DNA of 64,000 bases from Candidatus Roseilinea sp. NK_OTU-006 (GTDB lineage Bacteria; Chloroflexota; Anaerolineae; J036; Brachytrichaceae), in contig NZ_JAAFGM010000013.1 in NCBI RefSeq assembly GCF_012931985.1, forward strand, positions 1-64,000. The letters are read 5' to 3'. A program made the position numbers and the translations under genes. Under the pieces are notes generated by a model. The model saw nothing but the letters and a program-made list of their open reading frames with translations. It had not been told where the DNA came from and ran no database searches. Positions within the stretch are counted from its first letter, which is position 1. The number at the start of each line of letters is the position of its first letter. This document shows positions 25,611 through 36,487 of this stretch, piece by piece.

Positions 25611-26273
25611 ATGCCTACGCTCACGTCATCTCCTACGCGTGAGGCCAAGCCGAATGCCCTGACCGCGACGCAGTCAGATCACGCGACGGCCAACCCATTC
25701 GCGGGCGAAAGCGACCAGGCGCTGGCCCGGCGTGCAAGGACAGACCGCGAGGCATTCGGCGCGCTCTACGAGCGCCACGTTGCGGCGATCTACCGCTACG
25801 TCTTCTACCGCGTCGGCAGCGTGGAGGATGCCGAAGACCTGACGGCGCGTGTGTTTGCCCGCGCGCTGAAGCACATCCACCATTACAACGACCGCGGCAT
25901 ACCGTTCACGGCCTGGCTGTATCGCATCGCGCACAACGTCGTGGTCAACTTCCATCGCGACAACCGCCGTCGCCCTTCTGTGCCGCTCGATGAAATCGAG
26001 ACGCTGCACGAGCCGGCCTCACACACAGACCACGCAGACGCCGATCAGCGCATTGACAGCGAGCGCGATCGGCAGCGGCTGCTCCAAGCCATTCGCCTAT
26101 TGCCCCCGGAACGACAACATCTGATCGTGCTCAAGTTCGTCGAACAATTGCCAAACGCCGAAATCGGCCAGATCATGCACCGCAGCGAAGGCGCCGTCAA
26201 ATCGCTGTATCACCGCACATTGCTGCAATTGCGCGAGATCATGGACGAACTGGAGCACCCACGCACACCGTAA
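25611..26273 (+). CDS. ECF-type RNA polymerase sigma factor
   Basis: A 220-residue sigma-70 family member with only regions 2 and 4. Region 2 is at about 45-115 (ALYERHVAAIYRYVFYRVGS, then FTAWLYRIAHNVVVNFHR). Region 4 is at about 150-205 (RLLPPERQHLIVLKFVEQLP, NAEIGQIMHRSEGAVKSL). The first ~40 residues are an unstructured extension. The gene directly precedes a small membrane protein and a sensor kinase, which suggests an envelope-stress or membrane-signal regulon. Confidence 0.92.
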   Translation: MPTLTSSPTREAKPNALTATQSDHATANPFAGESDQALARRARTDREAFGALYERHVAAIYRYVFYRVGSVEDAEDLTARVFARALKHIHHYNDRGIPFTAWLYRIAHNVVVNFHRDNRRRPSVPLDEIETLHEPASHTDHADADQRIDSERDRQRLLQAIRLLPPERQHLIVLKFVEQLPNAEIGQIMHRSEGAVKSLYHRTLLQLREIMDELEHPRTP

Positions 26274-26278
26274 CGCAC

Positions 26279-26557
26279 ATGACACACACCACGTCAAAAC
26301 TCACTCCCGAGGACATCGCCTGGCTAGAGCGCCGGCTCAGCGCTGCAGTTGCGCCGGTTGCGCCTCGCCCCGAGTTCGTCTCGCGCGCCAAGCAAGAGCT
26401 GATGGGGGCACCCGTCGTCCATCCACGGTCGGCGTGGGTGAAGCGCAGCGTGCTGGCGGCAGCCGCGCTTTCTACGTTCTCACTGGTGGCCATGTTGGCC
26501 TATTTACGCCGCCACAGGCGAGCCCCGTCGGTGGATCGCGCGCACAACAACACATGA
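26279..26557 (+). CDS. Small single-pass membrane protein, possible anti-sigma factor
   Basis: 92 residues with a soluble N-terminus (LTPEDIAWLERRLSAAVAPV), one membrane segment (SVLAAAALSTFSLVAMLAYL, about 57-76) and a short basic tail. It starts five bases after the sigma gene and overlaps the kinase gene by ATGA. Position and topology suggest that the N-terminal helices hold the sigma factor, but no zinc-containing anti-sigma motif (HxxxCxxC) is present. I do not recognise the family. Confidence 0.6.
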   Translation: MTHTTSKLTPEDIAWLERRLSAAVAPVAPRPEFVSRAKQELMGAPVVHPRSAWVKRSVLAAAALSTFSLVAMLAYLRRHRRAPSVDRAHNNT

Positions 26558-27759
26558 ACACGGCGTTTGTGATCGGCGTCACGGCGGTTTCTTTTCTCGT
26601 CATCGCCATTTTGCTCACACAACTCAGGCGCGCGCTGGACAGCGCGACGCGCCTGGGCGATACCATCCGGCGGTTGCGCCGACAGCTCGACACGACCCGC
26701 GAAGAACTCGCACGATGCCAAGAAGCTAAAGCAGCGATGGGCGAGGCGGTGTTCGATCCAGTCATCTTCGTGGACAATCACCGGCAGATCACGGCGTGCA
26801 ATCACGCCGCCGACCGGCTCGGGATTTGCAAAGTCGGCCACAGCCTGATCGAAGCGACCCGCTCGTATGAGCTGGATAGCCTGGCCGGCGACACGATCGC
26901 CGGGCGCACCGAACTGTCGCGCCAGTTGACCCTGCACAACCACCTGTTCCGCGCACAAGCTGCCCGCTTCACCGGCGGCGCGGTGATTGTGCTGCGCGAC
27001 GTGAGCGAACTACAACGCCTGGGCCGCGCCCGGCGCGACTTCGTCGCGAACATCTCACACGAGCTGCGCACTCCGCTCACCGCCATGAGCCTCCTGCTCG
27101 ACACCTTTCGCGCCGAATCGGCCAACATCACACCGGCGCAACAACGCCTGCTTGGACAGATGCAAGACCAGACCGAGTCGCTCACCCAGTTGGTGCAGGA
27201 GCTTTCGGAGTTAACGCAGATCGAGTCAGGCCAAATGCCGATGCGCATGCTGCGCGCCTCACTGTATGACGTCGCCAACGCAGCCATCACCCGTCTGTCG
27301 CCGCAGGCCGAACGGGCCGGGTTGCGCATGATCAACGCCGTCCCCGAAGCGCAGCGCGGCCTGTTCGACCCAGACCAGATCCGACGTGTGCTCTCCAACC
27401 TCCTGCACAACGCGATCAAGTTCACGCCGCAGGGCCAGATCACGGTTTTCGTCCTGACGGACGAGGAGGCCGAACAACAACTTCAACGGCTGCGCGCCGA
27501 TCCCAACGGCATAGATTTGACCGCACAGGATGTGTTGATCGTCGGCGTGCGCGACACGGGTGTCGGCATCCCACACGAGGAGTTGCCGCGCATCTTTGAA
27601 CGCTTCTACAAAGTGGATCGCGCACGCGGCCAGGGCGGCACCGGCCTCGGCCTGTCCATCGCCAAACACATCGTCGAAGCGCACGGGGGGCGCATCTGGG
27701 CCGAGAGCACGTTGGGCAAAGGCACGACCTTCTACTTCACTGTGCCGCGCGAAGACTAA
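26554..27759 (+). CDS. Membrane-anchored sensor histidine kinase (PhoR-like)
   Basis: 401 residues from ATG 26554, overlapping the previous stop. One N-terminal membrane helix (FVIGVTAVSFLVIAILL) is followed by a short coiled linker and a PAS-like region (AVFDPVIFVDNHRQITACNH, about 65-150). The phosphoacceptor His169 is in FVANISHELRTPLTAM. The ATPase domain has N-box NLLHNAIKFT, G1 DTGVGI and G2 GGTGLGLSIAKHIV. There is no periplasmic sensor loop, so input is cytosolic or from a partner. No response regulator lies next to it. Confidence 0.92.
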   Translation: MNTAFVIGVTAVSFLVIAILLTQLRRALDSATRLGDTIRRLRRQLDTTREELARCQEAKAAMGEAVFDPVIFVDNHRQITACNHAADRLGICKVGHSLIEATRSYELDSLAGDTIAGRTELSRQLTLHNHLFRAQAARFTGGAVIVLRDVSELQRLGRARRDFVANISHELRTPLTAMSLLLDTFRAESANITPAQQRLLGQMQDQTESLTQLVQELSELTQIESGQMPMRMLRASLYDVANAAITRLSPQAERAGLRMINAVPEAQRGLFDPDQIRRVLSNLLHNAIKFTPQGQITVFVLTDEEAEQQLQRLRADPNGIDLTAQDVLIVGVRDTGVGIPHEELPRIFERFYKVDRARGQGGTGLGLSIAKHIVEAHGGRIWAESTLGKGTTFYFTVPRED

Positions 27760-27825
27760 AGCGGGTCAGATCGTTAAGCAGCATGGTAACATCGCAGTAT
27801 CTTCCCATAGACTCGCTCAAAAGCG

Positions 27826-28572
27826 ATGGCCGATTCCCCTATGCACACCCGAAGATACCGAGCCGTGCTCTTCGACCTGGATGGCACCCTGCGCGCGAAC
27901 CAACCCGAAGGCTTCGAAGCATTCGTGGAATACGCGGGGCGGGTGGGCATCGCCCTCACTGAAGAGCAGATCAAGATCTGCGAGCGCGAAGCGCATCGCT
28001 ACTGGGCCAGCGATCGCGTGGATGCCGACATGGCGCGTTACGATCAGCGTGGCTTTTGGGTGAACTACAACCAGATTTTGCTCAACGCCATGAACGTCGC
28101 GCGCGACTGCGCGGATTGCGCCCATCGCATCCAGGACTTGTTCGACGGATACGACCCACAAGATGTGGTATTCGCCGACACGCGCCCGGTGTTGCAGGCG
28201 CTCCACGACGCCGGCTACACGCTCGGCCTGGTGTCGAACCGCGAAGAGCCACTCGAACCATTCGCAGAGCAATACGGCATTCGCCAGTTCTTCGCGTTCA
28301 TGCTCTCGGCTGGCCAGGCCGGTTGCTACAAGCCAGATCCACGCATCTTTTATCGCGCGCTGGAGTTGGCCGGCAATGTCCCACCGTCGAAAGCCGTGTA
28401 TATCGGCGACAACTTCTTCGCCGACGTGATCGGCGCGTTAAACGTCGGCATGGATGCGATCTTGATTGACCCGCGCAACGTGTTCGAGCGCTACTACACG
28501 ACGCGCGTCAGGCGCCTGAGAGATGTGCTCAGCTTGATCGAAACGCGCCAGGCCGAGAGCAATGCGCGCTGA
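27826..28572 (+). CDS. HAD-superfamily hydrolase (phosphatase)
   Basis: A 248-residue HAD phosphatase. Motif I is DLDGT (about residues 17-21), motif II the Ser in LGLVSNREEP, motif III the Lys in GCYKPDPRIF, and motif IV IGDNFFADV. The cap between motifs I and II is helical, as in beta-phosphoglucomutase or phosphoglycolate phosphatase relatives. A second Met at 27841 is an alternative start. The substrate is unknown. Confidence 0.85.
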   Translation: MADSPMHTRRYRAVLFDLDGTLRANQPEGFEAFVEYAGRVGIALTEEQIKICEREAHRYWASDRVDADMARYDQRGFWVNYNQILLNAMNVARDCADCAHRIQDLFDGYDPQDVVFADTRPVLQALHDAGYTLGLVSNREEPLEPFAEQYGIRQFFAFMLSAGQAGCYKPDPRIFYRALELAGNVPPSKAVYIGDNFFADVIGALNVGMDAILIDPRNVFERYYTTRVRRLRDVLSLIETRQAESNAR

Positions 28573-28753
28573 CCGGACGGACAGGCGACCCCATGGGCGG
28601 GTTCGTTGCGCGCCGTGGCGCGACAACGCCGATGCGCATCCGCGCAAGGTGAGGGGGTGACGCCAGACATACCGAATCCCGCTCGGCTGGGATGAGTACA
28701 CGGCAGAGGACGATCCCGTGCTCGGCGGCAGCCCTTGAGTATTTCGCATCGCG

Positions 28754-29647
28754 ATGATTTGCGACTACGAAGGTTCGGACTACCGCACGCGCTTCTGGGA
28801 AAACGCCGATCGCGCCTACGAGGACGCCGTCGAACGCATTGCCATCGCGCACATGCTGCCGCCGCGCGGCGCGCGCATGGCCGAATTCGGTGCCGGCTTC
28901 GGCCGCCTGGCCGATCTGTATGCCGGCTATGACGAGGTGATTTTGCTGGACTACTCCCGCTCGTTGCTCGCAGAAGCGCGGCAGCGGTGGGGGCGCGACC
29001 CACGCTTCAAATTCGTCGCCGCCGACATCTATCACCTGCCGTTCGCGCCCGGTGTGCTCAGCGCCGCCACGATGATCCGCGTCATCCATCACATCGCCGA
29101 TGTGCCGGCTGCGCTGATGCAGATCCGGCGCGCCATCGCGCCCGGCGGCACGTTCGTGCTTGAATTCGCCAACAAACGCAACCTCAAAGCGATGATGCGC
29201 TACCTGGCGCGGCGCCAACGCTGGAACCCCTATGCGCCCGAACCGATCGAGTTCGCGACGCTCAACTTCGACTTCCATCCGCGATGGATGTTGCAGGCGC
29301 TGCGCGCAGCCGGCTTCGACATCCGCGCCAAGCGGGTCGCATCTTACCTGCGCGCCGGTTTCCTCAAGCGCGTCCTGCCGCTCCAAATGATGGTGCGCAT
29401 AGACGCGGCGCTCCAGCGCACCGCCGCGCTGGCGCTGCTCTCGCCCAGCGTGTTCGTGCAGTCGGTGGCCGTCGGCCAGGGTCACGAAGCCAAAGGGGAA
29501 GGCGCAGCGCTAGTCGGCGAGGGGATCTTCCGCAGCCCGCGTTCCGGGCAACCGCTGCGACGCGAGGGCGATACGCTGGTGTGTGACGCAGATGGCACGC
29601 GCTGGCGCGCAGAGGATAACTTCTATGATTTCAAGGCGCCACTCTAG
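28754..29647 (+). CDS. SAM-dependent methyltransferase with C-terminal Trm112-like segment
   Basis: 297 residues, class I methyltransferase (type 11). Motif I is MAEFGAGFGRLADLY with the acidic ribose-binding residue in ILLDYS; motif II/III is ADIYHLPFAPGVLSA. The last ~45 residues (FRSPRSGQPLRREGDTLVCD) resemble a Trm112/YbaR zinc-ribbon-like segment without its cysteine pairs. Substrate unknown. It is convergent with the beta-propeller protein gene, 12 bases away. Confidence 0.8.
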   Translation: MICDYEGSDYRTRFWENADRAYEDAVERIAIAHMLPPRGARMAEFGAGFGRLADLYAGYDEVILLDYSRSLLAEARQRWGRDPRFKFVAADIYHLPFAPGVLSAATMIRVIHHIADVPAALMQIRRAIAPGGTFVLEFANKRNLKAMMRYLARRQRWNPYAPEPIEFATLNFDFHPRWMLQALRAAGFDIRAKRVASYLRAGFLKRVLPLQMMVRIDAALQRTAALALLSPSVFVQSVAVGQGHEAKGEGAALVGEGIFRSPRSGQPLRREGDTLVCDADGTRWRAEDNFYDFKAPL

Positions 29648-29659
29648 CGACCGCCTCGA

Positions 29660-31762
29660 TCAAGGCTGCGCGTTAGGTGCAGCTTCCGGCTGCTGTGGCG
29701 CTGCAGGACGCACGGTGATGCTATAGAGGCGCTCGCGCGTGGCGACATAGAGCGTGTTGCTGGTCGCATCCAGCGACATGTCCTGCGCGCCTACGAACTC
29801 GTCCTGTATGCCGCGATATTGGCGCACGAACCGGCCGCTCTTCGTCAGCTCCACGATCGAGCCGCTGCCGGCATCGAGCACGAATAAACTGCCGCGATTG
29901 GGATCGTCGCCGCTGAGCGCAATCGCCACAACCCGGCTCCACTGCTGATCGGGTAAGCCCGTCATGTTGAACTGCATCGGCTGACGGCTGAAATACTTCA
30001 AGATGGCGCCGTTGCGCTGCAACACATAAATCGCCCCATCAATCGCAAGGTCCAGGCTTTCTTTAAGGGGGTTATAGGGCGAGCGAAAATAAGCATCGCC
30101 CGAACCCAGTTTGTCGCCGGCCAGCCGGTAACGCCAGATTTGGCCCACCCCCGTGTCGAGCAAATAGACCGTGTTGTTGTATAGCTCGCCGGCCTGCACC
30201 CGCACCAGCGTTGCATCGGCATCAGCGGAGATGGGGATCGGCGAGGCGCGGCCCGTGGCCGAGCTGTACTCGAAGATTTGCCCGTCGGCGAACAACACCG
30301 CGCCCTCCGTCCGCCAGCGGTTATCGGTAGTGGTCGCCCAGGCCAGATCCACCAACGCTGCATTCGTGGTCGTCAAGCCCTCGCCGAACGCGATGCTCAC
30401 CTTTTTGCCGGTCGTGCCGGTGCGTTCGGCGTTGAGCACGTAGTAGTCGGCGCTGTTGGTATCCCGATTGAGCACGTATACCCCCAGCGCCGAGGCGGCG
30501 ATGCGGCGTGCTGCGCTGCCCTCCAACACGGCCAGCAGAATCGGCTGCACGCGCGTCACCTGGTTAATCTCATCAAGGCGGGCGCGCGCCTGCATCTTTG
30601 CCTCATCGAAGGCCGCGCGGTCTTGGGGGTTCTTCGCCTCATATTCGGAGATCATCTCCAGCGCTCGCGTCCAGTCAGCTTTGGCCTGAGCAGGGTCGGT
30701 CACAGCTCGAGCCGCTTCCACCTGGGCCTGCACATCGTTGCGCAGGCGAATCCGCTCTGCCTCGCCGCTGAACTGCAAATACAACACGGCCACGATGACA
30801 GCGACGACGATCGGGATCAAGACGGCAATGGCAGCCAAGAGAAAGGTTGCAGCGCGAGCGCGCTGTTCTACCTCGGCGGGCGTCTCTTGGGGCAACAAAC
30901 GCGCGCCCAGGGCGACCAGGCTGCGCTGCACTGAACGCGCTGCCTGGTTGACTGTGGCGGCGACGGTCGCCGCTACCGGCAGGCCCGCCGATGCAGCGGC
31001 CTGCGCCGAGCCAGCAGGGGCAAATGGCGATTCAGCGCGGCGCGTGGCAGCGCCGGTTTCGGCGGAGGATCGCGCCGGTTGAGCAAAGGCGGATCGGGTC
31101 GCGCCGGAGGCGACATCCACCGATAGCGCGACGCCGATCATGCGGCCGCGTTTAACGTTGGCGTTGAGATACCCGGCGACCATGCGCGCGTCGCCCTTGC
31201 CCATACAGACGCGGATCAGCTCATCGCTTACCCCCAGGGTCGAGCGCGAACCGGTCAGCACGAAGACATCGCCAGGCTGTACGGCAAAGTTATTGAACTG
31301 CACATCCACCGACGGGCTGATGCCGACGACCTGAGCCGGAGTTGCGGCATAGGGCGCGACCACTTCAAAAGCCCCAGCGTCCGAACGCGCATAGGCGATC
31401 GCAGGGCCGGCCTGCGCGATGATCAAGCCGTTCTCCATAACCAGCGCACAGCTAATCGAACCTTCCAGACGGCGGCTAGGTGGCGCACCCTTGTTCAACT
31501 GCAAGATGCGGTCGTTGGCCAGTTGGATCGCCAAGCGCAATGCGGAGGTCACGCCGCCCGGCGCCCGCATAAACGCATCGTGCAACACGCGGGCGATGTC
31601 GGCGCATGTCGAAGGCGAGGCAGTGGGCAGATCGAGGAAGACGACCAACTTCTCGCTCTCTGAGGCCGTGCGCTTGCCCACAACGTGCAGCGAAACTTGC
31701 GGCGTGTCGCCCAACTCTTCACCGTTGATGACGTTGATGGAAGAGAACGAGATGTCGTACAT
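29660..31762 (-). CDS. Membrane protein: PP2C-like domain, one TM helix, extracellular beta-propeller
   Basis: 700 residues from Met 31762, four bases after the ligA stop; a Met at 31777 overlaps ligA. Residues 1-210 resemble a PPM/PP2C phosphatase fold (ALRLAIQLANDRILQLN, GSISCALVMENGLIIAQAGP, PGDVFVLTGSRSTLGVSDEL). The metal-binding DGxGG is replaced by FLDLPTAS, so it is probably catalytically dead. An Ala/Ser-rich linker and one strong membrane helix (LLAAIAVLIPIVVAVIVAVL, about 312-335) lead to a helical stalk. A C-terminal propeller follows, with repeats of the type VVAIALSGDDPNRGSLFVLD and MSLDATSNTLYVATRERLYS. This would be a signalling or sensing protein that links outside to inside; its role is unknown. 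Confidence 0.65.
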   Translation of the reverse strand: MYDISFSSINVINGEELGDTPQVSLHVVGKRTASESEKLVVFLDLPTASPSTCADIARVLHDAFMRAPGGVTSALRLAIQLANDRILQLNKGAPPSRRLEGSISCALVMENGLIIAQAGPAIAYARSDAGAFEVVAPYAATPAQVVGISPSVDVQFNNFAVQPGDVFVLTGSRSTLGVSDELIRVCMGKGDARMVAGYLNANVKRGRMIGVALSVDVASGATRSAFAQPARSSAETGAATRRAESPFAPAGSAQAAASAGLPVAATVAATVNQAARSVQRSLVALGARLLPQETPAEVEQRARAATFLLAAIAVLIPIVVAVIVAVLYLQFSGEAERIRLRNDVQAQVEAARAVTDPAQAKADWTRALEMISEYEAKNPQDRAAFDEAKMQARARLDEINQVTRVQPILLAVLEGSAARRIAASALGVYVLNRDTNSADYYVLNAERTGTTGKKVSIAFGEGLTTTNAALVDLAWATTTDNRWRTEGAVLFADGQIFEYSSATGRASPIPISADADATLVRVQAGELYNNTVYLLDTGVGQIWRYRLAGDKLGSGDAYFRSPYNPLKESLDLAIDGAIYVLQRNGAILKYFSRQPMQFNMTGLPDQQWSRVVAIALSGDDPNRGSLFVLDAGSGSIVELTKSGRFVRQYRGIQDEFVGAQDMSLDATSNTLYVATRERLYSITVRPAAPQQPEAAPNAQP

Positions 31763-31766
31763 CAAA

Positions 31767-34885
<3,119 letters not shown>

Positions 34886-34902
34886 ATCTCGGCCAGTTGG
34901 AA

Positions 34903-36249
34903 TCAGGCGGCCAGACCTTGCACCACTTCGATCACTCGCGTCACGACCTCATCGGCCTGTCGCTCGGTGAGGATCAGGGCCGGCGCAAAGCGCAGCGCGC
35001 TGGGGCCGCACTTGGTCATCACCACCCCGTGCTTGCCGAGCGACTTAATCACTTGCTTCAGCAGGTCGGTGCTCAGGGGTTGGCCTTGCCGATCTACCAA
35101 GTCCACGGCGACCATCAACCCGCGCCCGCGCACCTCGCCGATGGCCGGCGCATACGGGCGCGCCTCCTCGAAGCCCTGTCTGAGCCGCGCGCCGACGCGC
35201 ACGGCGTTCTCCAGCAGGCCCTCCTCGCGCATGATCGCGATCGTCTCCAGGCCGGCGCGGCAAGCGATGGGGTTGCCGCCGAAGGTGCTGCCGTGCGCCG
35301 CCGGCCACCAGCGGTCCATCAGATCGGCGCGGGCGATGATGCCACCCAGCGGCAGGCCGCCGCCGATGGCCTTGCCCAGAGCGACGATGTCGGGCGCGAT
35401 GCCGCTGTGCTCAAAGGCAAACCAGCGCCCAGTGCGCCCCAGACCGGTCTGCACTTCGTCCACAATCAGCAGGGCGCCGGTGCGGTCGCACACCTGGCGC
35501 AGGAAAGGCAGAAAGTCATCTGGCGGCACGATGTAGCCGCCCTCGCCGGCAATCGGCTCGACGAGGATCGCGGCCAAGTCGTCGGGATGCACCAGCTTGT
35601 CGAGCGTCATCTGGATGAACGCCTTCCACTGGCCGCAGCAGTCCTGCGGCGCGCGCGGCCCATGGCCAAAGGCGCAACGCCCACAGCTCGGATAGGGCAC
35701 GTGCTCGACGCCCGCGAGCAGCCCGCCCAAGTGTCGCCGATAGCCGCTGCTGCTGCCGGTAGCGGCCAGCGCGCCCATCGGCCGGCCGTGAAAGCCGTCA
35801 ATGAACGCCAGCACCATGCTGCGGCCGGTGACCGCGCGCGCCAACTTTAACGCCGACTCCACGGCTTCGCTGCCGCTGTTGACCAGCAGCGCTTTGCCAA
35901 CGTCGAGCGGCGGCGGCATCAGGCTGCGCAATGTCTCCACGATTTCTACGTAAGGCGCCATGTAGCCCACGTGCGCGGCAGCATGGATGAGCCGGCCGGC
36001 CTGGTCGGCGATCGCCTGCACCACGCGCGGATGGCAGTGGCCGACGTTCATCGTGGCGATGCCGGCGGCCATGTCGTAGTAACGATTGCCCTCGAAGTCA
36101 TAGAGGAACACCCCCTCGCCGCGCGCGAAGGCGATATCGGTATAGCGATAGATTGCCGGGCTGACCACCGCGCGGTCACGGGCGATGAGGTCAGCAGAGG
36201 TCATTTGCGCCGTTCGCCCATTGGTCTTCTCGTGTGATGGGTGGATCAT
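34903..36249 (-). CDS. Class-III PLP aminotransferase (GabT/ornithine aminotransferase-like)
   Basis: About 448 residues from Met 36249; Met 36204 is an equally possible start, since neither has a clear ribosome site. The longer frame to 36384 is rejected as a non-conserved basic leader. Features are VNSGSEAVESALKLARAVTG (PLP phosphate site), DEVQTGLGRTG and the PLP lysine in ALGKAIGGGLPLG. A cysteine-rich insert (YPSCGRCAFGHGP...CC) may bind metal and occurs in some GabT relatives. It transfers an omega-amino group to 2-oxoglutarate. It is the first gene of the aminotransferase-dehydrogenase-ligA run. Confidence 0.88.
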   Translation of the reverse strand: MIHPSHEKTNGRTAQMTSADLIARDRAVVSPAIYRYTDIAFARGEGVFLYDFEGNRYYDMAAGIATMNVGHCHPRVVQAIADQAGRLIHAAAHVGYMAPYVEIVETLRSLMPPPLDVGKALLVNSGSEAVESALKLARAVTGRSMVLAFIDGFHGRPMGALAATGSSSGYRRHLGGLLAGVEHVPYPSCGRCAFGHGPRAPQDCCGQWKAFIQMTLDKLVHPDDLAAILVEPIAGEGGYIVPPDDFLPFLRQVCDRTGALLIVDEVQTGLGRTGRWFAFEHSGIAPDIVALGKAIGGGLPLGGIIARADLMDRWWPAAHGSTFGGNPIACRAGLETIAIMREEGLLENAVRVGARLRQGFEEARPYAPAIGEVRGRGLMVAVDLVDRQGQPLSTDLLKQVIKSLGKHGVVMTKCGPSALRFAPALILTERQADEVVTRVIEVVQGLAA

Positions 36250-36487
36250 GGGCACAATTTTATTGCAACGGCGTTTCAAGCGCCTGCGTGGATGGGTCTT
36301 TCCGACGCGCTGATTGCCCCACATACTGTGGGAGAATAGCCGTGGAAGAATAGCGTGGCTTGTGCTGATGCATGTCTCACCCATGCAGAGGAATGCCCCT
36401 GCGTGTATGGGTGCCGATAATGCGGCATAATCCCACGGCGTTCAATAACATGCCCTTAAACGATGGCGCTTAGATTAGCGTAGAAAT

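Noticed and set aside
34903-36249. Class-III aminotransferase as LysJ of the LysW pathway
   Set aside because: It carries a cysteine-rich GabT-like insert and lies 6 kb away on the other strand with unrelated genes, so context gives no support.
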